Assembly (NCBI RefSeq): GCF_001428075.1 | Contig: NZ_LMSI01000024.1 | Coordinates: 116,683 to 180,682 of the forward strand | Reading direction: 5' to 3' | Length of the DNA stretch: 64,000 bases | Source: Arthrobacter sp. Soil764 | GTDB taxonomy: Bacteria > Actinomycetota > Actinomycetes > Actinomycetales > Micrococcaceae | Part shown: piece by piece, positions 26,037 to 34,185 of the stretch | Position numbering within the stretch: position 1 is the stretch's first letter | How the letters are laid out: every line of letters begins with the position of its first letter | Program-made: the position numbers and the translations under genes | Notes under the pieces: model-generated | What the model saw: only the letters and a program-made list of their open reading frames with translations | Database searches by the model: none | What the model was told of the DNA's origin: nothing

Positions 26037-26040
26037 GAAT
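26037..26040 (+). repeat. Target-site duplication GAAT, left copy
   Basis: GAAT directly precedes the left inverted repeat and is repeated at 27298-27301 directly after the right inverted repeat. Four bases fits the IS407 group of the IS3 family. Confidence 0.8.
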
Positions 26041-26120
26041 TGGTTGGGTCCCCAGAGAGTAGTCCAGTGTTTGTGTGAGTTTCGTGTCCGAGAATGGACA
26101 CAGGAGGAAATTCACGAATC

Positions 26121-26399
26121 ATGGCACGCAGACACACCCCCGAGCAGGTCATCGCCAAAGTCCGGCAGGGCCAGAAGATGCTCAACGACGGACGTCCGAT
26201 GGTCGAGGTCATCAAGGAACTTCAGGTCACCGAGGCGACCTGGTACCGGTGGCTGAAGGAGTACGGGTCCGAGAAGAACGCCGAGGCGTCCAAACGGACG
26301 AAGGAGCTGGAGAAGGAGAACGCCCGGCTCAAGCGGCTGCTGGCGGAGAAGGAACTGGCCATCGACATCCTGAACGAGGTGGCGAAGGGAAAATTCTGA
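26121..26399 (+). CDS. IS3-family transposase OrfA
   Basis: A 92-residue DNA-binding subunit. It carries the IS3 HTH (TPEQVIAKVRQGQKMLNDGR, then EVIKELQVTEATWYRWLKEYG) and a leucine-zipper-like coiled coil (KELEKENARLKRLLAEKELA) for multimerisation. The start is the ATG after an AGGAGG-like site near 26102. It ends in the -1 frameshift window that leads into OrfB. Confidence 0.93.
   Translation: MARRHTPEQVIAKVRQGQKMLNDGRPMVEVIKELQVTEATWYRWLKEYGSEKNAEASKRTKELEKENARLKRLLAEKELAIDILNEVAKGKF
26387..26393 (+). other. Programmed -1 frameshift heptamer GGGAAAA
   Basis: In the orfA frame the bases read G-GGA-AAA just before the orfA stop at 26397-26399. This is a canonical X-XXY-YYZ slippery heptamer. 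Slipping back one base enters the orfB frame as GGG AAA ATT, giving the OrfAB fusion transposase. Confidence 0.8.
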
Positions 26400-27268
26400 G
26401 CCCCGAACCCCGCCGCCGTGCCGTGCGCATGGCGGCGGAGAAGTTCGGGGCATCCGAACGCTTCGCGTGCAAGGTCATCGGCCAGAACCGGTCCGCGTTC
26501 CGCAAGAAAAAACCCGACATGGGCTTCGAGGAAATGCAGCTCCGAACAGCCCTGCGCGCCATCGCAGTGAAACACCCCGCCTGGGGCTGGCGGAAGGCCC
26601 GCTGGCACCTCCTGGCCCAGCCCGAGTGGGGCGGCGTGGCGCTGAACCGGAAGCGGGTGCGCCGGCTCTGGCGCGACGAAGGCCTCGTCTGTAAAGCCAG
26701 GGCGCGGAAGAAGCGCCGGACCGGGCCCGGCGCCGGGGAACGGAAACGGCTCACAGCCGAGTATCCGATGCACGTGGTCAGCTTCGACTTCCAGTCCGAC
26801 GTGACCTCCTGCGGCCGGCACATCCGGTTCTTCAACGTCATCGACGAATACACCCGCACCGCCCTGGCAGTCATTCCGCGCCGGTCCTTCAAAGCCGCCG
26901 ACGTCGTCGCGGTGCTGGAGGACATCATCGCCGAAACCGGCACCGCCCCGACCTACGTCAGGTGTGACAACGGACCGGAATTCACCGCCGCCGCCCTGAT
27001 CGAGTGGTGCAACACCGCCGGCGTCGACACCGCGTTCATCGACCCCGGCTCGCCCTGGCAGAACGGCTTCATCGAATCATTCAATGCCCAGTTCAGAAGG
27101 GAGCAACTCTCCGGAGAAATCATGGACACCATGGCCGAAGCGCAGTTTTTGGCCGAGGAATGGAAAGCTATCTACAATCATGAACGGCCCCACGGATCCC
27201 TGGACGGCATGACGCCGAAACGCTACTGGGAAAACTGGACGCAAGAAAACACATTAGCTATCGCATAG
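26387..27268 (+). CDS. IS3-family transposase OrfB (DDE integrase catalytic part)
   Basis: The catalytic half of the transposase, expressed mainly as OrfAB (26121-27268) by -1 frameshifting. An independent ATG exists at 26429. The rve integrase domain contains VSFDFQSDVTSCG (first Asp), YVRCDNGPEF (second Asp) and PGSPWQNGFIESFN (Glu), the complete DDE triad in the IS407-group style. The C-terminal NHERPHGSLDGMTPKRYWEN is typical. The stop codon lies inside the right inverted repeat. Confidence 0.93.
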   Translation, partial: GKILSPEPRRRAVRMAAEKFGASERFACKVIGQNRSAFRKKKPDMGFEEMQLRTALRAIAVKHPAWGWRKARWHLLAQPEWGGVALNRKRVRRLWRDEGLVCKARARKKRRTGPGAGERKRLTAEYPMHVVSFDFQSDVTSCGRHIRFFNVIDEYTRTALAVIPRRSFKAADVVAVLEDIIAETGTAPTYVRCDNGPEFTAAALIEWCNTAGVDTAFIDPGSPWQNGFIESFNAQFRREQLSGEIMDTMAEAQFLAEEWKAIYNHERPHGSLDGMTPKRYWENWTQENTLAIA

Positions 27269-27297
27269 ACGCTGGACTGCTAACGGGGGCCCAGCCA

Positions 27298-27301
27298 GAA
27301 T
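27298..27301 (+). repeat. Target-site duplication GAAT, right copy
   Basis: This matches the GAAT at 26037-26040 and immediately follows the right inverted repeat of the IS3 element. Confidence 0.8.
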
Positions 27302-27354
27302 GCTGAGGGCACTTTGCTTGTCCTTACGCGGTAGCGGACATTGGGGGAACAAGA

Positions 27355-27906
27355 ATGAGACGGAGCCAACCGGGGCTGTGGCAGTACATAGTTCCACTTT
27401 TATTGGTTGGCGTGCTGCTGACATCTTGCGGTGATGTGAGAACCGCAATGCCGGAAACCGCCGTACCTGTTTCAGTCGAATCCCCTACGTCCACCAGCGC
27501 AGTTCCTGGTTCCACGACCACTTCACCGCCCCAATCATCCTGTGCGGCGTTCCTGCCGTCGGCCCCCTGCACGAAATACCTGGGCATCTCGGGCACGGCG
27601 AATGGCGAAGACCTCCCCTGGGTAGCATCCGGGGGCGTTAGCGCGCAGCTGGCCGCCGTAAACGGTGAACTTTGGCTGGCCGTGGTACCTAGGTGCGCGC
27701 CCATGAGCGGACCAGCAACAATCACTGGTACCACGCTCACTGTCAGGGACATCGTGATCGGCGCGAGCGGGTGCATCGACGGGGATCTGGGCGAGCAGCA
27801 ACAGTGGGTGTTGGAGTTCCTGCACCGGCCTATCGAACAGACCTTCAGCAACGGGACTCTCACCTGGAAGAGCGGAAATGACACACTCAACTTCAGAAGC
27901 GAGTAG
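27355..27906 (+). CDS. Lipoprotein with META (HslJ-like) domain
   Basis: A 183-residue secreted lipoprotein. The signal peptide ends in the lipobox VGVLLTSCGD (Cys about residue 24), followed by a Ser/Thr/Pro linker. Residues about 75-180 resemble the META/HslJ beta-barrel: NGELWLAVVPRCAPMSG, TGTTLTVRDIVIGASGC, WVLEFLHRPIEQTF, then a terminal strand. In other bacteria META proteins are linked to motility or antibiotic tolerance. It lies just after the IS element; a 287-base gap with no recognisable feature follows. Confidence 0.72.
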   Translation: MRRSQPGLWQYIVPLLLVGVLLTSCGDVRTAMPETAVPVSVESPTSTSAVPGSTTTSPPQSSCAAFLPSAPCTKYLGISGTANGEDLPWVASGGVSAQLAAVNGELWLAVVPRCAPMSGPATITGTTLTVRDIVIGASGCIDGDLGEQQQWVLEFLHRPIEQTFSNGTLTWKSGNDTLNFRSE

Positions 27907-28193
27907 GCCGGCGCTAACGGAGTAGAGCTATTCTTTGCGCATGGCTGACCAAAGGCTTTGGCGAAGTGAAGGTCAATGGTCTCAAATAGCGGCTGATGTG
28001 AGCGGGGGAAAGCAGTAGGGGTCGAAAGACGAGCATTCGTTTCTTCTCCTCAACACCGTAGGGTCATTGAAAAGCCGATGATTGCAACACTCGTACCGCC
28101 AGAATCGGGACACCGAGCCGATGGAAAAGATGCGGTGCATTCAAAAGGAAACCCCTATATGATCCGATCAGCGTCCACTTATGAGGGAGCGCA

Positions 28194-28727
28194 ATGCAGA
28201 GCATTGGGTCATGGCGATTCCTGGTTCCATCCATGGTTCTCACCCTGCTGCTGACCTCATGCGGCGGCGACGAGGTGACGGGTGGACCGGGAACTGGGGA
28301 ACCCACGGCGAGTTCCGCGAGCCCAACTCCTGGATCTGCCAGCCCTGTGACCGACGGTGGCCCTGTAGCGTGCGTCGACTGGGTTTGGTTTAAGACCCCT
28401 CAGGACCAATACGACAAGGCCCCCGTGGTGCTCATCGGAAAACCTGAAGGCCAGGTCGGCGAGACCAAAATCTACGGCTCCAAGGCCACCACCCACCTTG
28501 TTGAAGTCGAGCGGGTTCTCAAAGGAGACCCCGGAGAGGGGAACATACGCATCTCCTCGATGCCCCCGACCTGCACAGCAGGAGATCCCTACCCGGACGG
28601 CGATCCCCTTGATACCGCCGAAAGGGTCATCATTTTTGCGACCAAGCAGGGCGCCGAATGGTTCGCGATGACGCCGGCACAAGGAGTCCTGCCTTTGCCC
28701 CAGGGCTCCAACCTTCCCTTCCAATAG
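28194..28727 (+). CDS. Putative lipoprotein of unknown function
   Basis: A 177-residue protein with a lipoprotein signal peptide (LTLLLTSCGGDE, Cys about residue 23) and a Gly/Ser/Pro linker. A C-terminal globular domain of about 115 residues contains VLIGKPEGQVGETKIYGS and VEVERVLKGDPGEGNIRISS. The VERVLKGD segment resembles surface proteins with a small beta-rich domain often annotated only as hypothetical. An AGGGAG site precedes the ATG. No function is assigned. Confidence 0.75.
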   Translation: MQSIGSWRFLVPSMVLTLLLTSCGGDEVTGGPGTGEPTASSASPTPGSASPVTDGGPVACVDWVWFKTPQDQYDKAPVVLIGKPEGQVGETKIYGSKATTHLVEVERVLKGDPGEGNIRISSMPPTCTAGDPYPDGDPLDTAERVIIFATKQGAEWFAMTPAQGVLPLPQGSNLPFQ

Positions 28728-28840
28728 GACTGTCCGATCCTGTGGCCTTGTCCCAGCAGTTGGCCTGTGCCCTGGTCCCCGGGAGCGCTCGCGCAGGCCG
28801 AAACCAGCCGGCCCAGTATTCATCGTCCACTGACAGTGGG

Positions 28841-28872
28841 CCGGGCCCGGGCGGGTCCGGCCCCGGCCCGTT
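28841..28872. terminator. GC-rich hairpin between convergent lipoprotein genes
   Basis: GGGCCGGGCC and GGCCCCGGCCC can pair with one bulge in the 156-base gap between convergent genes. No T tract is present. It is a plausible bidirectional terminator. Confidence 0.35.
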
Positions 28873-28883
28873 CCTCGAAACCG

Positions 28884-29720
28884 CTAGGAGTATTTGAGGC
28901 TTAGTATCAGGGCCTTGAGCTGCGCGTACTGCTCCGTGGCCATCCATTCTTTCGCCGCCTGACGGCTGCTGAATGCCGAGCGGGTCGCCAGGGTGGCGGG
29001 CTCGTCGAAGAAAATGACCTGGTTGACTGAGCCGCCGTTCCCCATCACGAGCAACGTGCAGTGCGACCCGGCCTCACCCTCCTGGAGGTTGCGGCGGTTC
29101 ATGACCGCCATGGCGTACTGGTCTTGTCCGCCGATGCGTTCGACGATGAATCCGAACATCGGCGTGCTGCCGTCGACCTCCGTCATGCCTGGGACGGCTG
29201 CCTCATCGAGCACGGTACGGCTGACGGGGCCTGCCGTGCAGCCGATCCCGTCCGCGCCGCTCGCGATCCGGAACAGGTCAGCGCCGGTTCCGTCCGAGAC
29301 AATTGCCTCAATGGGCTGGAACCCAGGCCCCTCCCGGCCCGGCCCCCGCTGCGTCCTGACGGACCACGAAGCCGGGTAGGAGAAGGACATGTGCCCATCA
29401 GGGAAAGTGAACGACGCCAGTGCTGGCTGGACCGGCGCTGCAGGCTGGGCCGGAACGACAGGTGCAGGCTCTGCGGGGGCGGACTGTGAAGCGGGCTGTA
29501 CAGGAGCCTCAGCGGAGGGCGCAGCTGATGAGGGAGCAGCTCCACTACTGGGTGTACCAAGAGCAGCCGGCGGCGATGATGTGGTGGCCCAAGATGCGGG
29601 AGCCTTACTTTCCGCTGCCGCATTCTCTGCAGGCTGAGGCCCGCAGGCCGAAAGGACAAGGCTGATGGCAACGCCCGCGACAGTCGCGGCGCCGTAAAGT
29701 CCGAAACGGTTTGAAGTCAT
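28884..29720 (-). CDS. Putative lipoprotein with long Ala/Pro/Ser linker
   Basis: A 278-residue protein. The N-terminal signal peptide ends in the lipobox LVLSACGPQ (Cys about residue 26). An 80-residue low-complexity Ala/Pro/Ser/Val stretch would span the cell wall. A C-terminal domain (about 110-278) begins FTFPDGHMSFSYPASWSVRT, which resembles PsbP/DcrB-like lipoprotein domains. A GGGGGA ribosome-binding site precedes the ATG. The function is unknown. Confidence 0.78.
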   Translation of the reverse strand: MTSNRFGLYGAATVAGVAISLVLSACGPQPAENAAAESKAPASWATTSSPPAALGTPSSGAAPSSAAPSAEAPVQPASQSAPAEPAPVVPAQPAAPVQPALASFTFPDGHMSFSYPASWSVRTQRGPGREGPGFQPIEAIVSDGTGADLFRIASGADGIGCTAGPVSRTVLDEAAVPGMTEVDGSTPMFGFIVERIGGQDQYAMAVMNRRNLQEGEAGSHCTLLVMGNGGSVNQVIFFDEPATLATRSAFSSRQAAKEWMATEQYAQLKALILSLKYS

Positions 29721-29738
29721 GATTTTGAAGTCCCCCAG

Positions 29739-29748
29739 AAAGCGCTTT
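29739..29748. promoter_or_regulatory. AAAGCGCTTT palindrome in lipoprotein leader
   Basis: A 10-base perfect palindrome with the AAGCGCTT core used by many LacI-family operators lies 19 bases upstream of the lipoprotein ATG. A similar core occurs before the amylase gene at 61566. Tentative. Confidence 0.35.
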
Positions 29749-29914
29749 TAGGCGCGACATCTGCCCTCTCTCGCTCCTGGATAATCAGGGCTGGGGCATT
29801 AGTCACAGACTAGACGCGAAGTATCGTTCTGACAGCCGTTTTTCGAGGCGGGGCCATAACACATAAATAACGAAAATTCCCTGCGCTGCGGCGGATTTTG
29901 CGGGCTCCTGTGGC

Positions 29915-30382
29915 CTACTCCGCGGCGCCCCAAAGTGCTTTGCGGAGCAGCCGCTTCAACTCCTGCGACTCAGCGTCGGAAAGCCCCGAAAGCTGGTCCA
30001 GCTCCGCCGCGTCCATGGCAGCGCGGGCCTTGGTGTGCATCTTCCGTCCCTCGGCGGTGGAGACGATGATCTTGGCGCGCCGGTCCTGCTTTCCCTGCGC
30101 CCGCTCCACCAGCCCGCGCCGTTCCAGGTCGTCCACCAGCGTCACCACCTGGCTGGGGTCCAGGCTGAGGAAATCCGCGAGTTCCCGCTGCGTCGGCTCC
30201 AGCCCGCTGCAGGCCAGCGTCAGGACGGAAAAGGAGCGCTCGCGCAGGCCGAAATCTGCCAGTGCCTTGTTGTTCAGGACCGAACCTGCCGCATGCAGCT
30301 TGGCCAGCAGCAGGCCCACATCACTGCCGATCCTGGCGGCCGCAAGGCGCGGGGTCTGAACGTCTGTGCCCAAGGTGGCCAT
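29915..30382 (-). CDS. couR: MarR-family regulator (CouR-like)
   Basis: A 155-residue winged-helix regulator: LEPTQRELADFLSLDPSQVV and TLVDDLERRGLVERAQGKQD form the MarR HTH and wing. The chosen ATG (30382) has a GGAG site; an upstream in-frame start exists at 30409. It is divergent from the SDR-led CoA-dependent operon and faces inverted repeats in the shared promoter region. In Rhodococcus, CouR represses the hydroxycinnamate genes and is released by the CoA thioester. The same role is inferred here from gene order. Confidence 0.88.
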   Translation of the reverse strand: MATLGTDVQTPRLAAARIGSDVGLLLAKLHAAGSVLNNKALADFGLRERSFSVLTLACSGLEPTQRELADFLSLDPSQVVTLVDDLERRGLVERAQGKQDRRAKIIVSTAEGRKMHTKARAAMDAAELDQLSGLSDAESQELKRLLRKALWGAAE

Positions 30383-30409
30383 CACAACTCCGGTACTGGT
30401 AAAAAACAA

Positions 30410-30445
30410 TCATTGACTTTTTCAATGATCCGTAATTTCATTGAA
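30410..30445. promoter_or_regulatory. MarR operator: three TCATTGA/TCAATGA half-sites
   Basis: TTCAATGA (30421-30428) and TCATTGAA (30438-30445) form an 8-bp inverted repeat with a 9-base spacer. A third half-site, TCATTGA, lies at 30410-30416. The set sits in the 134-base divergent region in the local AT-rich promoter zone. It is a strong candidate for the MarR-type operator controlling both directions. Confidence 0.75.
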
Positions 30446-30516
30446 TCCAACAAGGATCTCACACCGCAGTGGGACCACCCCAACGGCTTCGGCCGGCGCA
30501 TGCGAAGGAGCAGGCC

Positions 30517-31458
30517 ATGAGCTTGAACGGCAAGGTTGCAATCGTCACCGGGAGCGGGCAGGGCCTCGGCCTCGCCTACGCGAGGGAACTGGCCCGCCAG
30601 AGCGCCGCCGTCGTCATCAATGATGTAAGCGCTGAGACGGCCGCCCAGGCGGTGGCGCAGATCGAAAAGGACGGCGGCCGGGCCACCGCCGTGGTTGTCC
30701 CGGTGGGAACCACGGACGCCGCCAAGGCGCTGGTGGCCGGGGCCGTTGACGCGTTCGGCCGGCTGGACATCCTGGTCACCAACGCGGGAATCCTGCGGGA
30801 CAAGAGCATCCTGAAGATGACGGACGAGGACTTCGACCTGGTGATCAACGTCCACCTCAAGGGCACCTTCACCTGCGTCCGCGAGGCGTACGCCTACTTC
30901 AAGGAACACAACATCCAGGGCCGCATCATCACCATCGGCTCGCCCACGGGCCAGCGCGGAAACTTCGGCCAGACCAACTACGCGGCGGCGAAGGCCGGGA
31001 TCGTGGGCATGGTCCGGACCTGGGCGCTGGAAATGAAGAAGGCCGGCGTGACGGTCAACAGCGTCATCCCGGTGGCGGCAACGGCCATGACCAAGACCGT
31101 GCCGTACTTCCAGAAGGCAGTGGAAGCGGAGGAGCACGGTGAGGCCATGCCGGCCTTCTTCCGCCACGAGCTTGGTTTTGGAACGGCCGACGACGTCTCC
31201 GGGCTGGTTGCCTTCCTCGCCTCCGACGAGGCTGCCAACATCACCGGCCAGGCCATCGGCGCCGGTGGTGACCGCCTGCAGGTCTGGACCCACCCTGAAG
31301 CTGCCACCACCGAGTACCGGCAGGGCGGCTGGAGCTACGAGGCGCTGCAGGACAACGCCGGCCAGCTGTTCAACCAGGACACGCTGCAAAGCTACGGCGA
31401 ACAATTCCTGCCCCTGCCGGAAGAGCTCAAGCCCGCACAGCCCGCCGAGGCCCGCTGA
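30517..31458 (+). CDS. SDR 3-hydroxyacyl-CoA dehydrogenase (CouN-like)
   Basis: A 313-residue short-chain dehydrogenase. It has the TGSGQGLG cofactor motif, NAG, and the Ser-Tyr-Lys catalytic set (ITIGSPTG, then YAAAKAG), plus an extended C-terminal part beyond about residue 250. A GAAGGAG site precedes the ATG at 30517. It heads an operon with amidohydrolase, acyl-CoA dehydrogenase, hydratase, transporter and ligase, so the likely reaction is NAD-dependent oxidation of a 3-hydroxy-3-aryl-propanoyl-CoA to the beta-keto thioester. Confidence 0.88.
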   Translation: MSLNGKVAIVTGSGQGLGLAYARELARQSAAVVINDVSAETAAQAVAQIEKDGGRATAVVVPVGTTDAAKALVAGAVDAFGRLDILVTNAGILRDKSILKMTDEDFDLVINVHLKGTFTCVREAYAYFKEHNIQGRIITIGSPTGQRGNFGQTNYAAAKAGIVGMVRTWALEMKKAGVTVNSVIPVAATAMTKTVPYFQKAVEAEEHGEAMPAFFRHELGFGTADDVSGLVAFLASDEAANITGQAIGAGGDRLQVWTHPEAATTEYRQGGWSYEALQDNAGQLFNQDTLQSYGEQFLPLPEELKPAQPAEAR

Positions 31459-31460
31459 CC

Positions 31461-32351
31461 ATGGCTGACCGTTACGAGCCGGGCATCGACCCCGCGAAGC
31501 TGGATGCGATCGACATGCACGTCCACCTCGAGGTGGACAGCTGCGGGCACGGGTCCCTGCCGGAGGCCCTGACCGAGGCCTCGGCGAAGTATTTCAAGGC
31601 TGAGGACCGCACCCCGTCCCTGGACCGGATCGCCGAGGTGTACCGCGAGCTGAACATGGCCGCCGTCGTCTTCACCGTGGACGCGCGCACCCAGCTCAAG
31701 CACGAACCCAACAGCATCCCGGAACTGATCGCCGGCGCCGCCCGGAACAACGATGTCCTGATCCCGTTCGGCAGCGTGGACCCCCGCACGGGCGAGGACG
31801 CGATCGCCGGAGCCAAGCACCAGGCCATCGAGCTCGGCGCCCGCGGCTTCAAGTTCCACCCGTCCCTGCAGGGCTTCGACCCCTCCAGCGAGCGCTTCTA
31901 CCCCCTCTGGGAAACCCTCCAGGAACTGGGCCTGCCCGCCATCTTCCACACCGGCCAAAACGGCATGGGCGCAGGCCTCCCCGGCGGCTACGGCATCAAG
32001 CTCGCCTACTCCAACCCCCTGCTGCTGGACGCGGTGGCCGCTGACTTCCCCGGCCTGCAGATCATCATGGCCCACCCGTCGGTGCCGTGGCAGGACGAGG
32101 CAAACTCCATCGCCACGCATAAGGCCAACGTGTTCATCGATCTCTCCGGTTGGTCGCCCAAGTACTTCCCGGAGTCCCTGGTCAAGGCCTCCAACTCCTA
32201 CCTGCAGGACAAGGTCCTGTTCGGCACCGACTTCCCGCTGATCACCCCACAGAAGTGGCTGGGCGCCTTCGCCGACCTGCCGCTGAAGGATGAGGTCCGG
32301 CCCAAGATCCTCAAGGACAACGCGGTGCGCCTCCTCGGACTGGGTGGCTGA
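31461..32351 (+). CDS. Amidohydrolase-2 family hydrolase (CouO-like beta-ketoacyl-CoA cleavage)
   Basis: A 296-residue TIM-barrel metal enzyme. The N-terminal HxH metal site is IDMHVHLEVD. Further site residues lie in FKFHPSLQGFDP, IFHTGQNGMG, IIMAHPSVPW and FGTDFPLI (terminal Asp). The same family provides decarboxylases and hydrolases. In the Rhodococcus cou pathway the amidohydrolase CouO cleaves the aryl beta-ketoacyl-CoA to the benzoate. It starts two bases after the SDR stop. The specific reaction is inferred from context. Confidence 0.87.
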   Translation: MADRYEPGIDPAKLDAIDMHVHLEVDSCGHGSLPEALTEASAKYFKAEDRTPSLDRIAEVYRELNMAAVVFTVDARTQLKHEPNSIPELIAGAARNNDVLIPFGSVDPRTGEDAIAGAKHQAIELGARGFKFHPSLQGFDPSSERFYPLWETLQELGLPAIFHTGQNGMGAGLPGGYGIKLAYSNPLLLDAVAADFPGLQIIMAHPSVPWQDEANSIATHKANVFIDLSGWSPKYFPESLVKASNSYLQDKVLFGTDFPLITPQKWLGAFADLPLKDEVRPKILKDNAVRLLGLGG

Positions 32352-32352
32352 G

Positions 32353-33564
32353 ATGGGAACCACGACGGCGGCACCCGGCCTGGGTGCCCGGCTGTACTCC
32401 GCAGCGGACTGGTACGACTCTGAGTCCCTGCTCACGCAGGACGAGCGCCGGGTCCTGGCCCGGCTGAGGGACTTCCTGGACCGCGAAGCGAAACCCCTGC
32501 TGGCCGAGTACTGGGAACGGGGCGAGTTCCCGGAGCAGCTCGCCCGGCCGCTGATCGACCTGGACCTGATGGAACCCGCCGAACTCACCACGGACGGGCC
32601 TGCCCGCGGGATCTACCAGGGCTTCCGGATCTTCGAGCTTGCCCGCACCGACGCGTCCCTGGCCACCTGGTACACCGCGCAGGCCGGCCTGTTCCGTACC
32701 GCCGTCCGCGTCGGTGCTTCCGAACAGCAGCAGGCCGAGTGGATGCCCAAAGTCATCGACTTCTCGCTCAAAGGCGTCTTCTCACTCACCGAACCCGAAT
32801 CGGGCTCGGACATCGCCGGGGGACTGTCCACCACAGCCCGGCGGCAGGCCGACGGCAGCTGGATCCTGGACGGCGCCAAGCGCTGGATCGGCGGTGCCGC
32901 CACCGCCGACGTCCTGGCTGTATTCGCCCGGGACACCGCCGACGGGCAGGTCAAAGCCTTCCTCGTGGACCGCGCCGCGGCCGGCGTCACCCTGGAAAAG
33001 ATCTCCGGGAAAACGTCCCTGCGGATGATGCAGAACGCCCACATCACCCTCGCGGGGGTCCGCGTCCCGGAGTCCATGCGCCTGCACAACGTGAACTCCT
33101 TCAAGGACGTCGCCGCGATGCTGAGGGCCATGCGCTCGGACGTTGCCTGGATCGCCACCGGCATCGCCGCCGGCGCCTTCGAAGCCGCACTAACCTATGT
33201 CAATCAGCGCCAGCAGTTCGGCCGCAGCCTCGGTTCCTTCCAGCTGGTCCAGGAGAGACTGGCCCGCATGCTAGGGAACGTCACCGGTTCCCTGTCCCTG
33301 GTGGTCCGGCTCACCGAGCAGCAGGCCAAGGGCATCTACCGCGACGAGGACTCGGCCCTTGCCAAGATGCAGACGTCCCTGTTCATGCGCGACACCGTGG
33401 CCCTGGCCCGCGAGGTGGTGGGCGGCAACGGCATCACACTGGCGACGGACGTGGCCCGGTTCCATGCCGACGCAGAGGCCGTGTACTCCTACGAGGGCAC
33501 CCACGAAATCAACGCCCTCATCATCGGCCGCGCCCTCACGGGCGAAAGCGCCTTCACCCGCTGA
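32353..33564 (+). CDS. Acyl-CoA dehydrogenase
   Basis: A 403-residue flavoprotein of the acyl-CoA dehydrogenase family. FSLTEPESGSDIAGG holds the acyl and FAD contacts, NQRQQFGRSLGSFQLVQ is the family signature, and YSYEGTHEINALIIGR carries the expected catalytic glutamate and FAD-binding tail. It starts one base after the amidohydrolase stop. In this cluster it would introduce the alpha-beta double bond into dihydro-hydroxycinnamoyl-CoA, for example phloretoyl-CoA, extending the pathway to saturated phenylpropanoids. Confidence 0.92.
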   Translation: MGTTTAAPGLGARLYSAADWYDSESLLTQDERRVLARLRDFLDREAKPLLAEYWERGEFPEQLARPLIDLDLMEPAELTTDGPARGIYQGFRIFELARTDASLATWYTAQAGLFRTAVRVGASEQQQAEWMPKVIDFSLKGVFSLTEPESGSDIAGGLSTTARRQADGSWILDGAKRWIGGAATADVLAVFARDTADGQVKAFLVDRAAAGVTLEKISGKTSLRMMQNAHITLAGVRVPESMRLHNVNSFKDVAAMLRAMRSDVAWIATGIAAGAFEAALTYVNQRQQFGRSLGSFQLVQERLARMLGNVTGSLSLVVRLTEQQAKGIYRDEDSALAKMQTSLFMRDTVALAREVVGGNGITLATDVARFHADAEAVYSYEGTHEINALIIGRALTGESAFTR

Positions 33565-33607
33565 ACCCCAACTCCCTTACCCAATAAGCAACTGCCAGGA
33601 GGCAACG

Positions 33608-34063
33608 ATGCCCAATCTCGTCGTCGATTTCGACACCCTGCTCACCTTGTCCGGCAAGGACCTCGGCACCACCGACTACCGCCAGATCACCCAGGAACAG
33701 ATCAACCTGTTCGCCGACGCCACCGACGACCAGCAATGGATCCACACCGATCCCGAACGCGCCAAGGACGGCCCGTTCGGCGCCCCCATCGCCCACGGCT
33801 TCCTCACGCTCTCCCTGATCATCCCGTTCTGGGGCGAACTGTTCGACGTCGACGGCGTCACCACCAAGGTCAACTACGGCCTGGACAAAGTCCGCTTCAC
33901 CTCACCCGTCACCGTGGGCTCCAAAGTCCGCATGCAGGCCACTATCGCTGAGGTCACCGAGGTCAAGGGCGGCGCCCAGATCAAGGTCAACGCCACCATC
34001 GAAATCGAAGGCCAGGAACGCCCCGCCGTCGTGGCCGAATTCCTGGCCCGCTTCTACAAATAA
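33608..34063 (+). CDS. MaoC-family enoyl-CoA hydratase (CouM-like)
   Basis: A 151-residue single hot-dog protein. The hydratase-2 signature is visible in FADATDDQQWIHTDPERAK and PIAHGFLTLSL. An AGGAGG site precedes the ATG. It is predicted to hydrate the hydroxycinnamoyl-CoA double bond before the SDR oxidises the alcohol. It probably acts as a dimer. Confidence 0.92.
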   Translation: MPNLVVDFDTLLTLSGKDLGTTDYRQITQEQINLFADATDDQQWIHTDPERAKDGPFGAPIAHGFLTLSLIIPFWGELFDVDGVTTKVNYGLDKVRFTSPVTVGSKVRMQATIAEVTEVKGGAQIKVNATIEIEGQERPAVVAEFLARFYK

Positions 34064-34185
34064 GCCGCTTCGACAAGTAAGCCGCACCACCGGCAGCAAC
34101 CCCTCCGCAACACCGGCGGCGCCCCTTCCGGCACCGCCTCCGCAGGCAACCCCAAAACCCCATCCCTCCCTCCTTAGGAACAGCC

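Larger units (their letters stand above)
26041..27297 (+). mobile_element. IS3-family insertion sequence, IS407 group, complete (1257 bp)
   Basis: A complete element. The left end (26041-26074, starting TGGTTGGGTCCCC) and right end (27264-27297, reading TGGCTGGGCCCCC on the minus strand) are imperfect inverted repeats of about 34 bases. Both share an internal AGTCCAG and are flanked by a GAAT duplication. It encodes overlapping orfA and orfB with a slippery heptamer, as IS3 elements do. Intact ends, frames and target duplication imply recent and possibly active transposition. Confidence 0.93.
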
